64,000 nt of DNA from Porogramme epimiltina (taxonomy: Eukaryota > Basidiomycota > Agaricomycetes > Polyporales > Polyporaceae), in contig FTLJ01000051.1 in assembly GCA_900155495.1 (NCBI GenBank), positions 62,001 through 126,000 of the forward strand. The letters are read 5' to 3'. Shown here one piece after another: positions 21,545 through 35,997 of this stretch. The notes beneath the pieces were generated by a model, which was not told the DNA's origin, ran no database searches, and saw only the letters and a program-made list of their open reading frames with translations. The position numbers and the translations under genes were made by a program. How positions within the stretch are numbered: the stretch's first letter is position 1; the number at the start of each line of letters is the position of its first letter.

Positions 21545-24241
21545 GACGACTGGTTGTGCGGCTGGGGCGGGCCTCCTCGGCGCGCGGCTCCTTGGATTAG
21601 GAAATGTCAATGTAAACTCGGGGCCTTGGCCTGGCCCTTCAGTTTGTGTGTAGGGGTTGCAGGGAAGCGGGCGTGAGCACACGCAGGTACGACACAATAC
21701 GTTCTCGTCTCCCAGGAGGTGAGGCTGGAAGTTCCGGTGGACGGTTCAAGGCGGCGTGTGGCCGACCTGCAGGGTCGGGGGAGGTGTGGGCGTACAGGAC
21801 GTAGTGCCCTGTGATGGTGGTGGTGGATGGAAGTGCGTCTCTAGAGATTGAGAGTCTGTGATTGGCTCGTGCGTTCACCCAGACCCGACAACGGGGAGGG
21901 TTTGACGAACCCTGAGGAGAATGGTACCCGGACTAAGCTAGACCCCCGCCTTCTTGAAACCCTTCCATGCAGCCTCGGCGGCGGCGCGACTCCTTTTGGG
22001 CTTCATTTCGGCGGGCGGGTGGCACGGCGGAGCATGTCACGCTCCGAGTGATCGAGGGGAAGGGCGCGGCCTGCGAGGCACGCCGACGTCTTCATTAAGT
22101 CAGTCGCGACGAACGAACACAGGGTGGAGGGAATGAGGGGGCCTGCCGTGCTTCCGGCTCAACATCCGAGCTCCCGGACGACAAAGCAGAACTCACGCGG
22201 AGTTGCTTCCTGAATGGGTGCGGGGCGCCCGTGGTAGAGGAGGCCCGCACGAGTGCTAATGGACGTCGTCGCTGGAAACGTTCTGTTGTCGGAACGTGGG
22301 TCGGCTGCACACCGGCACACCACGCACCAACGACCGCGGGCAGACGCCACCGATAGCTGAGGTCCCTGGGCGAGTCTACTCGACAGTGGAGAGCTTGCGG
22401 GATTCCTGCGAACCCCATCAGAAGCCGAGCGGCGTCGTGCCACGGGGGATACTGAGTATGGGAGGTGTGTGCACGCACTTTGGGACGGGACCGATTCCGC
22501 AAACGCCGCACAGGTCTCCGCCTGGAAACATATGTCGTGACCGACTTCAGGGGTACCATGGAAATTCCGGGAGCGCTGGCCTGGGGAGAAGATGGATGAG
22601 TCGAAGTGCGGACGGCGTGGACGTATCTCCGCGCAGCAAGGGCGCCGAGTGTAAACGTCAGACACCACGTTGGCAGGTCTAACGGTCGGCAAGAGAAAGC
22701 TAAGCCGCATCGGACTCTCAAAAAGGCGAGTAAAACATCCGGACGGGAGTGTCGCAAGCGACACGACGGCACAACGCCTTCGCTATATTTGCTAAGCGCA
22801 ACGTCCCCGAACACAGGCACAGCTGTCATGTCGCCACGGACGCGTCGTTGGCCTGGGGAGCCCACGGCAAGGGTGAGTACTATCTTGACGTCCACCAGCG
22901 CGGCTTTGAAGAGGAGACCTAACAGATGGAGATTGGATTCCGAGCGGAAGCGGGGTCTGAACCGCACCTTGTGCTTCCGCGTTCATCGGCGAAAAATGGG
23001 TGCGTTCTCAAGCAAACCGAAGTCCGCACGGCGAGGCGTGGCTGTCGTCGCTCCGCGCGCGGCGCTGGTCAGGAATATCTGAGAAGGAGTACGTACACGT
23101 CGAATAAAGGGGAAGAACACATGCACGTGCGTTGGCCCGATGCGCTGGCCCGAGTTAGCCAAAACACCGACGGCGTACACCCGTAAGGTTTTTTAGTGGC
23201 AGGTGCGAGAAATGCCACTGGCGTCAGTCAGCGCAGGAGAAAATTACGAGGGGGAGCGCTCTGAACCTGATGGCGCAACGCCCGTCGCCTGTTGTGAAAT
23301 GACTCTGGTCCTTCATATGTCTAGTCGTCACCTAGAAGCACTTCGGTTTCCAAGAAGGCTGGTCTGGGTCATTCTGGTGAGGTGTGGGGGGGACTCGGGA
23401 TGGTTCGGTTCAGCACACCGTCATGATGCGAACGCGACCGCGCCCACTTCTGCATTTCTGCGCCCTGAGGGAGAATGATCATGAGCCGGGTAAGTGCGGA
23501 ATTGACGCGTTCATGAGAGGAAAATTGGAAGAAAACATGGCGACTTCGTGACGACCTGCACAGGTCGCTCAGGCTCGTGGTCAGCCTAGCCCAGCGGCCG
23601 AGGTTATTGATACCCGCGGCGGCGAAGTCCGAAGCGGATCAGATCCGTGGGAAGCACCCCTTCCCTAAGTTTTCGTCACGCGCGCCTGTCCGGCTTTTGT
23701 GAATCTTGTCCTTTCACCACCACTACCCGGTCGCGCGTCCAAGCCTCTCCGTTAATGCTATGCCTCTGTCTGTCCTCCTGATCAGCGGCGAAGTGAAGGT
23801 ATTACGGCTTAAGCGCCATTCTTCATCATGAGGGTCTGTTCGGTGTGTTTTTTCTAGTTTCCGCTATCATTTCCCCCACGTACCAAGTCAAGGCCCTTCA
23901 CACATTCCTACGTGCTGTGTCTGTTACGGTCGTGGAATATCGACGCCTCTCGGCATTCCTGCCCCATGGCCTCGTCATGAGGCCGTGGGGGCTCCAGGGA
24001 TCCGGGTGGGCTTCGTCCCAGTAGAGTTGAGGGCATCATCCAGCCTTTTGGCTGTTCTGTAGTAGCTGCTCTCGTAGTTTTGGGACAGACATCCTTTCTG
24101 CATGCATGTATACATTTGTAAATGACGCAATGAACCCCAATCTTTGTATTTCGAAAGGACGGGAGCGCCTCCCGTACTGTGGGTGTGGGGCAGCTGTCAG
24201 CCGTTATCTACAAGTCAACACGAGGACGCCGTACCCCGTCG
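21545..24241. other. Gene-free spacer of 2.7 kb
   Basis: Moderate GC, falling toward the right. No open frame with a recognisable domain on either strand and no coherent splice structure. I see no terminal repeats or tRNA. It holds the 3' flanks of the amidohydrolase (left) and of the MFS gene (right), which converge here. Confidence 0.5.
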
Positions 24242-25986
24242 TCAAGCCTTCCAAGACCAGCCACCCTTGTCCCGAGCATCCAACCACCGAACGTATGCAA
24301 CGCAGATTCCCGACGCTAGAAGGAGCGCGCCGTCGAAGACGGCGACGTCGTTGTACCGCGTTCTTAAAACCTCCGTGGAAAGCATGCCGCCACCGCTTCT
24401 GAACTGCGCTGCGTTCGCGCCCCGGCTGTGGCTTCCCAACATCAACCCCGCAATGGGTGCCCCGAAGAGCGCTCCGAGCCCACGGATGAAGTAGATGAAG
24501 CTGTTCACGCTGGAGTAGTTTTGCACGCCGAACACCTCCGTGATGGTTGTCGGGAGCAGGGCGTTATACCCTCCCGCCCAAATCCCGTAAAAGACCACGA
24601 ACGTAACGAATCGGGCACGGTCGGAGTTGTACCACAGGGCAAATACCGTTATCGCAGAACAAATGACCTGCGGTTCAGACGAGGTCAGTTGCCCCGCCAT
24701 CCCGGGAACCCTCTCCTCATTTCAAGGACCGCCAGGGGCTTACGCTTAGAACCATAGTGTTCTGGCGTCCCACGCGATCGGCGAGTATTCCCATACCGAT
24801 GCGAGCGACGCTATTCACCGCGGTATTGACGGCCAACAAAAGACTGCCCGTCGCGCTCGAGTACGAGAGGATCGAGATCGAATACGTGGTGAGGAAGTAC
24901 GTCGGCACCATGTTCCCGGCGGCCTGCAGGAACGCCCCAAATGACTGTCCGTGATCGGCGAGTCAGCCCTGCACTGCGGCGTGTCCACTTGTCGCTGACG
25001 CGACATCCGGACAGGGATGGGGCGACGTTTTCCGGGGTCAGGGCCCGGGGACTATTACGCACCTGAAGGATGAAGGTACCGCGCTTGACGAGCGCCATGT
25101 TGACTCTCGCCTGCCCTATCGCACCGGCCGCCGCGCCGCGCTTCTTTGGCAGCACACTCGAGACGGGTATGCTGAGGACAAAGTTCCATATGCCCAAAAT
25201 TCTGAGAGCCCATTGTATGCCGACGTTGGTCAGGAGCGAGTGAAAGACAGGAGCCATGACGAGTCCACCAACGCCAGCGCCGGCGAGCACAATGCCCATG
25301 GCGGCGCCGCGGTTCCGGTCGAAGTAGGTAGGCGTTATGGACATGAGGGGAAAGTAGTACATGCTCGCTCCAATGCCGTACATGAGGCCCTGCGCGAGGA
25401 AGAGCTGCCAGAGCTGCCCAGCCGAGGGGTTAGCGCTTCGGGGGAAGTCGGACGAAAGGGGTGAGTCGACATACCCGAGAGCAAAAACTGGCGAGGACGA
25501 TGCCCGTGCTCATTATGAGCGCGCCAGCGAGAGAGATGAGCTTGAGGTTGTCATAGCGGCCAATAAGAGGGTTGACGAAGATGCAACCGCTCCAGGTGAG
25601 CCCGCTTCCGAATGTGCCAACGAGGGACACCAGGGCGTCCTGGCCTTCGGCATCTTTAATATTTGTGTCAGGGGAAGTATAAAATTCCTGTAAAGGGGCC
25701 ATCGGCTGAGCGGAGACGTGTAGGTGTCATTGTGGACAGAGCGTACCTGGAAGAGGCCATATATCGAATTGATCCCAATTATATGGAATATCATCGTAAA
25801 CGCAGCCAGGACGAGAAGGAACTGGTACCTCCGCGAAGAGTCTGACGTGACGGAGGATCCAGATGCACCAGGCTCTTGTGTATTATTAGGGGAGCTGTCA
25901 TGAAGGCCACTGGAAGGGTTTCCCTGCTCAACGTTGTCAGTAAATGAACGGAGCGCAAGTACATCACTGGAGACTATGTTGCGCAT
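24242..25986 (-). CDS. MFS transporter, monocarboxylate permease type
   Basis: Exons in transcript order: 25986-25747, 25687-25475, 25413-25063, 24944-24744, 24667-24242 (1431 nt, 476 aa); all introns are phase 0 with GT-AG ends. Plasma-membrane major facilitator of the fungal MCT-like group (Mch/Esbp6 type). A cytosolic N-terminus of about 60 residues is followed by hydrophobic segments. Seen: TFGSGLTWSGCIFVNPL (TM2), LISLAGALIMSTGIVLASF, a TYFDRNRGAAMGIVLAGAG block typical of the TM4-5 region, the central loop with KKRGAAAG, RIGMGILADRVGRQNT (the loop 8-9 motif) and GALFGAPIAGLML. Substrate cannot be read from sequence; in this group transport of monocarboxylates is often unproven. The start at 25986 was chosen from divergent spacing; an in-frame ATG at 26037 adds 17 residues. 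Divergent from SNF1 with 186 bp between starts. Confidence 0.87.
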
Positions 25987-26172
25987 CGTGGTATACAGGC
26001 AAGGGAGACGCCACAGGAGACAAACAAAGCACAACATTATTATGCGCGATCGCCAGGGGCACCCGAATTCGCTTCAGTAAGCGCGGAGAGCGCTCGGTCC
26101 CCACATTCCAGTGTCTGCTTTCATTCCCTACCACCTACTAGCTGCTATTCTCGCCTGGTTCCCGTCGCTACT

Positions 26173-28415
<2,243 letters not shown>

Positions 28416-29744
28416 GGGGGGACGGACTGGGTGGTATCCTGGATCTGTATGCTATATTGCTTGTGCGTGTTCGTGTTTTGAGTTATCTGCTGTGTTGTGC
28501 TTGTACTGCTTATCACTTTCTTCTGCGACGGCGACCGATGTAGACCCCGGTACGCCGTAAAATGTATCATTAACATGCAAATGTCAAATAGAGATCATTA
28601 AGCGCCTTCCGTGGTGACTGAATGCGGGCGACGTGCATCCTCGGACGACATTGTGAAGGAATTATGCACGTCGAAAGAGCGTCGTTCCTCGGAGCCATGT
28701 GCCGGCGTGGCGTCATCGCGGAGAGGCCCATGCCCCCAGGAGACGTATGAGGTAAAGCGTGCGTATGCCTGCGTCGACGCCGGTCACGCGCGCCGGGCAA
28801 CCGTAACCACTTTTCCTTCTGCGGTACAGCTCCAGGCAAGAGCCGCGGCCCCAACGGGAGGATTCGGTAGCCTCATGGCCAACGCCAGAACGTGACGACA
28901 TGGGGGGCGATCAAAGAATACGTGATCTTCGGCGGAAATTCTACGTACGGCATCCGAGGACTTGCTTCTCGGTTGGAGTCAAAAACGACCCGTCCCGGTC
29001 GATCGATTCTTCGGGGCGTAGCTCGTCCCGCTCCCGCTCTCCCCCGCTGAGCCGCACAGAGCGTTCTACGACCTCTCTTCCTGCAACGAATGCCCCGAGG
29101 TGCCGTTCGAGCTCGCCGAGTGCATCCATCGCTGGTGGGAGCGTCATTCGTTCGTTAGGAGTGGCACTGATCATCGCTCAGGCCGGCGGCATAAGATCTC
29201 GACGGCGCCCATCTCGTCGGGGCAGGGACTTCCACGCCCGTTCACAAACTCGCTGTCAAATCAAACGCTCGGCATGTCCGGGCAGAGGCTTCTCACCCGA
29301 CTCGTCGACCCTTGCTTCTAACAGACGTCTTGATAGGTCACACGAGACTCCGCAAGCTCCAGCGGCGCCCCCCCCAGACCCTCAAGTCCCCGCGTGGAAC
29401 ACACTCGAGATCGCAGTGCCCAATCCCCGAGAACGCAACTGAGCCCACCGGTAGCCTCACGCCGGTGAGAGTACGCTGTCCACAGAGGAAGCCGAGGCTG
29501 TATGCAGTGGCGGGAGGCAGGGAATTGCCGGAAGAGGGGGATTCTGTGCCCTGTTTATCACATTGATGTGACCGTCGAGCAAGTAATTGCTCTTCGGTCC
29601 TCATATATGGTGTCCCGTCATACGGTCTGCGGCGTGGGAAGGCTCAGAAGTCGCTCAGATTGGCCTCCGCAAACCCAAACGAGGCCAACGAACTCGAACC
29701 CACCCCGCCTCGTCACAGGGAGCCATGTGCGACGATGCAAAGCA
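28416..29744. other. Intergenic spacer
   Basis: About 1.3 kb with 3' flank of SNF1 (AT-rich to about 28.6 kb) then higher GC sequence. An open frame at 28900-29442 (+) is Arg/Ser/Pro-rich without a domain and I do not accept it. The right end is the promoter of the PUF gene. Confidence 0.5.
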
Positions 29745-29751
29745 TATATAA
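29745..29751 (+). promoter_or_regulatory. TATA box of the PUF gene
   Basis: TATATAA 65 bp upstream of the ATG at 29816, followed by a pyrimidine-rich tract (CCCCGTCTCTTCATCCCC region), a typical fungal core promoter arrangement. Confidence 0.6.
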
Positions 29752-29815
29752 CTCGCTGTCGCCCATCTTTCCCCGTCTCTTCATCCCCACATCCTTCTCA
29801 TCCTGACCGCCCGAC

Positions 29816-32482
29816 ATGGAACAGACCTCCGCCTCTTCTCAGTTCGTCCCGTTCTTCGACACACTGCCTTCGTCTCGAACATCCGCTGCGTCCATTTGGG
29901 CGCCACAACCTCAGCCTTCCGATAGCACTTGGTCAAAGGCCATCGACTCGTTCAGCCGATCCAACTTCGGTGGCCCTCCTGCTCACGTCCCAGGCGGTCC
30001 TCGTCCCGCCCCCCTTCGCTCATCCTCCTTCCCTATCCTCAATCATAACGAGGACATATTTGGGCCCCTCGGCTTCGAGACCCAAGTGCGCCGACGGGAC
30101 GTCGGTGCAATTGGCGATGGGCGCAAAAGGCTTTCGCCAACCTTCGACGAACTCGTATGTTGCCTATATGCTTCTATTCGAGCGCATATACTGATTCATA
30201 TCGCACATTCAGCACGTCGAGCAGCTGCTGCGCTCACTGAACCTTAACTCTCCAGGCCCCGCTCTCCCGGAGGCACGGCTCAGAACCGACAACATCCGCT
30301 CGCCCGCCTCTCCGGATCTTTCCCCAGTTTCCACCACATCCGCACTGCTCACTCCGACTGATCTTTCTCCGGCCACCAAGACTTTCGATCAGAAGTTGCC
30401 TCCGAACTTCGACTTCAATGGTGTCCTCCGTCCCAGCGAAAGCCACAACTCGCTCATGTTTGAAACGGGGTTCCGCGACGGTCCTCCTGGCACCCAATCC
30501 TCGTTCTGGGCTTCTCCTCAGACCCTCAGCCCCGACTCTGGCTACTTCCCATCGTTTGAACCGTTCTCGGAGGGCCCCTCCGCCGCGTCTCGTGGACAGT
30601 CTGTTATTCCCTCGCACGCTCAAGCCGATCGTCGCCGCCTGGACTCCAACGTTCTCCCCCCTTCCCTCCCTCCTCTCACATGGGGTGGGCAGCGCTTTCG
30701 AAACCCCTCGGACTGGCTGAAGGCCGACGAGGCTGCAGATCGTGCGCTCCAATTGGGTGCCAACGATACCATCTTCCGCGCCGCTTCGACTCACCAAACT
30801 TCTCCTCAACGTCAGACTTCCTCCCAAGTCCACGAGGTCAGTATCCCGTACCAACACGCATACATACGAGGTATTCTAACGATACTATATGCTAGCCTAT
30901 CAACTTCTTGTCGTTGTTGCATCCGTCATCTACTCCACCTTATGATCTATTCGTCGCTCGTATAATCAAGTCCTCCGACCAACAGGCGTCTATCTTCCTT
31001 CAACAGAAACTCAAAGTCGCCGACGCTGAAGAGCGAGCTAAGATAGTGGACGCCATCTGCTCTAAAGGCTTCGAGATGATGGCTCACCGGTATGTGGATG
31101 CTCAGTAACGTCCGACGTTTTGTCATTGACATTCACATAGCTTTGGGAACTGGGCCGTTCAACGATGCCTGGAAGCCACTTCAACCGTTGACGAACGCCG
31201 AAAGATAGTCACATGTATGCGGTATGTACTGATCGCGTCGCCGACACAGATCCCTTCGCTCATTTGTTGGCAGTGGACGCGTTGTTGAACTCGCTACCAA
31301 CTGTTACGGCTGTCATGTCCTCCAGAAAGCGTTGGACTGCGAAGAAGAAGTTCGGCTCCTCATTGTATCCGAGCTGTTACTCGGGGACCCAGCGCAGACG
31401 CTAGTCAACAAGCACGCGTCGCACGTTTGGAGCAAGGTATGTTCGCCTATTGCTGCCTAGAGTTTTACTAACCGTCCGCAAGATTATGGAGCTTAGCTGG
31501 ACGCCACCCGCGCCTCCCATCTTCGCATAGTCAGTTGTGATACTCGCACGTCGTTCCATCGTCTAACTCCCGTGTCTTCAGCGTGAATAAGTCGCTCAAA
31601 GGCAAATGGGCCTCGTTGGCCTGCCATGAAACTGGATCACTCGTCGTGCAGGTAACAACTATTTGATGTACGCCTTGTATCGCACAAAAGCTCACGCCCT
31701 TTGTAGCACGCATTTGAGAACCTCGAAGAGTCGGCTAAAGATGGCATCGTTGAGGAGTTATTGAACCAAGGTCCCCATGTCTTCGGGGAAGTCGCTAAGA
31801 ACCAATGGGGCTCCTATTGCGTCCAACACAGTATGTGTTCATTGTACTTCAAAGGTGTTTTATTTTGATGTGTGCATTTCTAGTTCTTGAACACGGTTCC
31901 CAACGTCATCGCGACCTGGCTTTGGACCACCTCCTCGGTGGCCTGCTCGAATATGCCACGAACGAGCAGGGAATCAAGTCGATCACGAAGGCTCTGAAAG
32001 AGGGCGGTAAGGACACCCTGGATAGGATCATCAAGCGCATGTGTGAACCAGCCAAGAGGCACGTCCATTCCTTGATGCATGATAGATGACCGTCTCACCA
32101 GTCCTATTGTAGTGCCCGTAGAGCCATGATCGTCGACCTTGCTCTCTCCGTTACCGGGAGCCAGCTAATTGCAAGCGTTCTCCCGAACGTAAGTCTGACA
32201 GCAATCTGCACCGCTCCTTGAAACTTACCGTATCCTCCCTAGGCGGACAAAGACCAGCGTGCACTCTTGTACGAGTCCATTCGTGGGCATATCGTCACCC
32301 TTCGTGGATGTAAAACCGGTTCCAAAGTCATATGGCTCTTGTACGTGAATGGCTCCGATACATTCTGTCTCACTTGTTCTGACAGCTCTTCCTACAGTGA
32401 CAGAATGGTATGGGAACATGCGTTCTTGGAGCCTGACGACTATGCTGACCCGCATATACAGCGCGCATACTACGGCTATTAA
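29816..32482 (+). CDS. PUF-repeat (Pumilio-family) RNA-binding protein
   Basis: Thirteen exons: 29816-30154, 30213-30836, 30896-31089, 31141-31221, 31274-31436, 31483-31529, 31582-31651, 31707-31830, 31884-32058, 32113-32188, 32243-32340, 32398-32407, 32462-32482 (2022 nt, 673 aa). Probably binds mRNA 3' UTRs in the cytoplasm. The first 350 residues are a Ser/Pro-rich disordered leader. The second half is a helical repeat array with PUF features: KGFEMMAHRFGNWAVQRCLE, LATNCYGCHVLQKAL, LVNKHASHVWSKIM, ACHETGSLVVQHAFE, KNQWGSYCVQHILEHG, TNEQGIKSITKALKEG, and GCKTGSKVIW. Some repeats are degenerate, like the Jsn1/Puf1-type proteins. The intron at 32059-32112 uses a GC donor; the only GT alternatives break the frame. 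The gene ends with a 10-nt exon (FDRM junction) and a 21-nt exon ending AYYGY. Confidence 0.88.
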
Positions 32483-33193
32483 TTTCGTTCTATTTGCAAA
32501 TATCACCGGCATATCTCAAGGCGTATCTCAGGTACCACAGCAATCCATCGCATATCCACACATCTTCTTGCGCCGCCGTGAGCGGTTACCGTTCTCGCTA
32601 CGAAGACACCACACCATTTCGCATCTCACCAGGTCATAGACGTAACGCATCTGCACAGCAAGTTCGATACAGCAAGCACTGAAACAGGACATTCCGTCAA
32701 GTCGCATGTTATTTACACACGCATACTTTCTTTATTGCTCCTTATTCGCTAGATCTGCCATATCTCATCTGCCACCGTCCCGCTACCGTTCAACCCACGC
32801 TTTTACGCATCCAGCCTGTATATGCGAAGTACCACGCAGACAAAACATGTCTTAGTAGTTCACAATCAAGTCAGCGTTTACCATGTGCAATACGCTTCCC
32901 GCACTAAACCCATGTACTTGTGGGGAGGAGAGGGAATTTACGGCATGACACGCTCACGCAACTAAACTCTCAACAGAGCCTAGAGTGCGCGCATGTAGTC
33001 CTCAGACTGTTGAACTTCTAGCGTCCTTGCTCCTGGCCATAGCGCGTGGCCAACATTACATCGACACATAGACACCCATCTAGCGAGACGATAGAGTAGA
33101 ACTATTTTTGACGGAGTACTGCGAGGAGTTGTCAACGGACAGAGACGCATGGAACAAGATGCACACATACTCTAATGTGAACATGACAGGGTC
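32483..33193. other. Convergent intergenic region
   Basis: About 710 bp between the 3' ends of the PUF gene and the COX6 gene. AT-richer than its surroundings, with no coding frame supported. It holds both 3' UTRs. Confidence 0.6.
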
Positions 33194-33660
33194 TCACGAC
33201 GAGTAGAGCTCCTCCCTAATGTTGATGCCTGCAAGGGGGAGGGAAAGGGGGTAAGGAATGGCGGTAGAGGAAGGGAATGACGCGACGGACCGAGCTCCTC
33301 GCGGAGGGGCTTGAGCTCATCGAGGTAAGCCTGGTACTGCTGCTTGTTCTCGACCTTCTCCTTGATGCCCTCGAAGACACGGACGGCGGTCGCGTAATCG
33401 TTGACACGGCGGGCGGCACGGACTGCGGCCTCGACGACGGCGGGGGCGGGGACGAGATCGTGGGCAAAGCAGTTGTTGAGGCCACGCTGGACCTCGAAGA
33501 GGTCCTGGGCAGACTGGAAGAAGGTCACGTAGCGCTCCGTGAAGGACTCGAAGGTCTCCTGGCCGTGTGCGCTGGAGGAGGGGCGGGCGAAGGCGGGGGC
33601 GACGCGGGCCGCGGCGGGGCGGGCGCGGAGGAGGGAGGACGCGACGCGGGCACGCAACAT
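33194..33660 (-). CDS. COX6: Cytochrome c oxidase subunit VI (mammalian Va), mitochondrial
   Basis: Exons in transcript order: 33660-33291 and 33228-33194 (405 nt, 134 aa); the intron 33229-33290 has a GT donor and AG acceptor. Nuclear-encoded subunit of respiratory complex IV in the inner mitochondrial membrane. Seen: an Arg/Ala/Ser-rich N-terminal presequence (residues about 1-32, no acids), then ETFESFTERYVTFFQSAQD, the family signature, RGLNNCFAHDLVPAP, ARRVNDYATAVRVFEGIKEKV, and YLDELKPLREELG continuing over the intron to INIREELYSS. Length fits the family. A 35-nt last exon supplies the ending. Transcribed divergently from the RRM protein across a promoter of about 510 bp. Confidence 0.95.
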
Positions 33661-34171
33661 GGTGTGGAGAGGAGAGGCAAGGAGGGGACGAGGAGGGCAG
33701 AGGCCAAGGAGAGGATGTGGTCGTGAAGAAAAGGCAGGCGGGGAGTGGGCAGGACCCGGGCGCGGCTCAGCCGGGGCTCGACCAATGCCATCACGCCAAC
33801 CGGTTCAGTCCGACCCGCGCCCGCGCCGTCCCCGTCCCCGACGGCAGTCCAGACGGACCCCACGAGCAGAGGCCTGTCTGTTATCTCCACTGCTGCATGG
33901 CACGCTACTAGCCTATCCCCCCACTCCCCACCGTCCCCCGCGAGGCACGGGCATTGGCATGGACGGCCGCGGCGGTCAAATTGAACGATATTTAGTGCAC
34001 TGTGTGGGCCGCTCGGGCGGGACGCCCGCCCGAGTGTGGTCGTGTTTGTGCGCGGGGGGCGTCTTTAAATGTTAGCGGGCGGGGGCGTTGGCACTCTCTC
34101 ACCGGCATCCGCTCCTCCTCGCCCCGCAATCCCCCCAGGCCCAACCCGCCCCGCGAACGCAGCAAACGACG
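33661..34171. promoter_or_regulatory. Bidirectional promoter region, COX6 / RRM protein
   Basis: 510 bp between divergent start codons. On the + strand a TTTAAAT element lies at 34064-34070, about 100 bp upstream of the proposed RRM start at 34172. GC-rich with no coding frame supported. Confidence 0.4.
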
Positions 34172-35700
34172 ATGGATGACGGTACGTCCCCAGCATCCGC
34201 CGCACCGCCGACCCGACCCGTCCCCTCCTCCCTCTCGCTCTTTTCGCCCCGCCTGCCCCGCCGGCACTCCCGCTCCATACGCGCGCATACAGTCCACCCC
34301 CACACCGCACACCAGCCCCGGCCCTCAGTACTCAGTAGTTGCGCGTTCTTGGGCTCGCTTGTTGGCTGAAGGCCTTCACACCGTACCCCCGCAGGCTGCG
34401 TCTGCACGCGTGGCAAACTTCGACGGACGCGCCTCCCTCAGATCCCGGCCCAGCGTGCAGTCGGAGTGGCAGCAGCGGCCTCGGTTCCCTCGCCCTCGCC
34501 TCGGCAGCGCGTCGCCCCTTTGGCTGTCACCGTAGCCCTGGCCGGCAGACCGCATTTCACACGTCTCCGCTCGCCGCCCGTCCGTCCGTCCGAGCACCAC
34601 GTCTTCAGCATGCCCGGTCCTCCCCATGACTAGTGACACGACCTGACTTCGTTTCCGCCCCTCCCTCCGTGTCGCCCCCTCCCTCCAGCCTGGCAGTCCC
34701 AAGACATGGCTCCGCCCGCTAACGGCGGCGGCATCAGCATCCCCACGACCGACGCGCCCATGTCCAACGGCGGCCCCGCGGACGACCCGACCTGGAACAA
34801 CGACGCCCGCTCTCCTGCGCCCCGCGGCGGCGATCCCCCGCGCCGCTCCAGCAGGAGCAGGAGCCCGGGCAGGCCCGCTGACAGGTGCGATGATGTCCAT
34901 TTCAACGTCCCCGCAGTGACGTGCGGTGCTAACCGTCTTGTCTGGTTGGTAGAGGAGATGGAGGCTCAAACCCCGGCAACAACCTCCACGTTTCTAGCCT
35001 GAGCCACAAGGTTGATACGCGTGACCTCGAGCAGGCCTTTGCCAAGGTTGGCAGGGTGAGTCAACCTTCTCGAAGTGGCCTTCCTTCGGGGCGCGCCATA
35101 GCTGAACGCTGTTTCGTGACGCCGACAGGTCAAGAAGGCTCAGGTGATGTATGATCCTCACACCCGCGAGTCGCGCGGATTCGGGTTTGTCACGATGGAG
35201 AGCGGCGAAGAGGCGGACGCCGCTATCACGGCGTTGAATGGTACTGAACTCATGGGCAAGTCGATTTCAGTTGAAAAGGTACGAGCTCGCCTTCGCCTTC
35301 TTCTCCCCTTCGTTGGCGCCTTCTGACCGCGCCACTTTCAGGCTCGCCGTGGCCGTGCGCGGACTCCCACCCCCGGCCGCTACTACGGCCCGCCGAAGAG
35401 GAACGACTGTGAGTGCCACCATCATCTATCATGCTTCTGTGTCAGGCTCTGACCCCGAATCTAGTCGAGCGCCCCTACGACCCCCGGCCGTACGACAGCC
35501 GTTACTCCCGCGGCGGCTACGATGAGCGCCGCCGCCCGCGCTACGACGACGACTACCGTTCCCGCGACTACGACCGCGGCAGCTACGGCGGCGGTGGCGG
35601 CGGCGGTGGAGGACGCGACTACGACCGCGGCGGCTACGGCGGTGGTGGAGGTGGAGGTGGCCGCGACTACGACCGCCGCGACTACGATCGTCGCTACTAA
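34172..35700 (+). CDS. RRM RNA-binding protein with RS/RGG-type tails (Tra2-like)
   Basis: Exons: 34172-34181, 34689-34884, 34953-35055, 35129-35278, 35342-35408, 35465-35700 (762 nt, 253 aa). Likely nuclear pre-mRNA splicing regulator. One RRM (about residues 75-155): NNLHVSSLSHKVDTRDLEQAF carries RNP2 and ESRGFGFVTM is RNP1, followed by ALNGTELMGKSISVEKARRGR. An SR-like segment (PPRRSSRSRSPGR) precedes it, and TPTPGRYYGPPKR follows it, as in transformer-2 proteins. The C-terminus is Arg/Tyr/Gly-rich with RDYDR repeats and two Gly-runs. The first coding exon is uncertain: ATG-GAT-GAC-G at 34172-34181 joined over a 507-nt intron preserves the frame (MDDAWQSQDMAPP); otherwise translation starts at the ATG at 34706 (245 codons with stop). 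A long first intron is common in SR-protein genes. Convergent with the RWD gene, 297 bp apart. Confidence 0.88.
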
Positions 35701-35997
35701 GTCTCGTTTCGTCCCGGACTCGAACGCTGTCTTTTGGATTCGGTTCGACCCAGCACGACCAAGCCCATCCTGCCAGCCACTCCCGCCTCTCCTACGGTAT
35801 ATCATGCTCTGCATGTAACTTAAACATGTCCTCAACGGCCAAAAGTGTCCTGCCTGTGCCATGCCGCTCTGTTCATGTATCGTTCGTTTGTCGGATGCGA
35901 TCTGTTGCTATCGGTTTCCTGTATGTACCGTGTTTTCCATAAACAAAGGTGATTTCCGACACCACCCAACGGTATTGCAACAAATATACGATCGAGT

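Noticed and set aside
20464..21600. 378-codon plus-strand frame within the amidohydrolase
   Set aside because: It reads the last exon in a wrong frame (long Arg/Ala/Gly runs) while the alternative frame carries the metal-ligand motifs.
35461..35862. Ala/Val/Thr-rich minus-strand frame
   Set aside because: It is the antisense of the Gly/Arg/Tyr repeats of the RRM protein.
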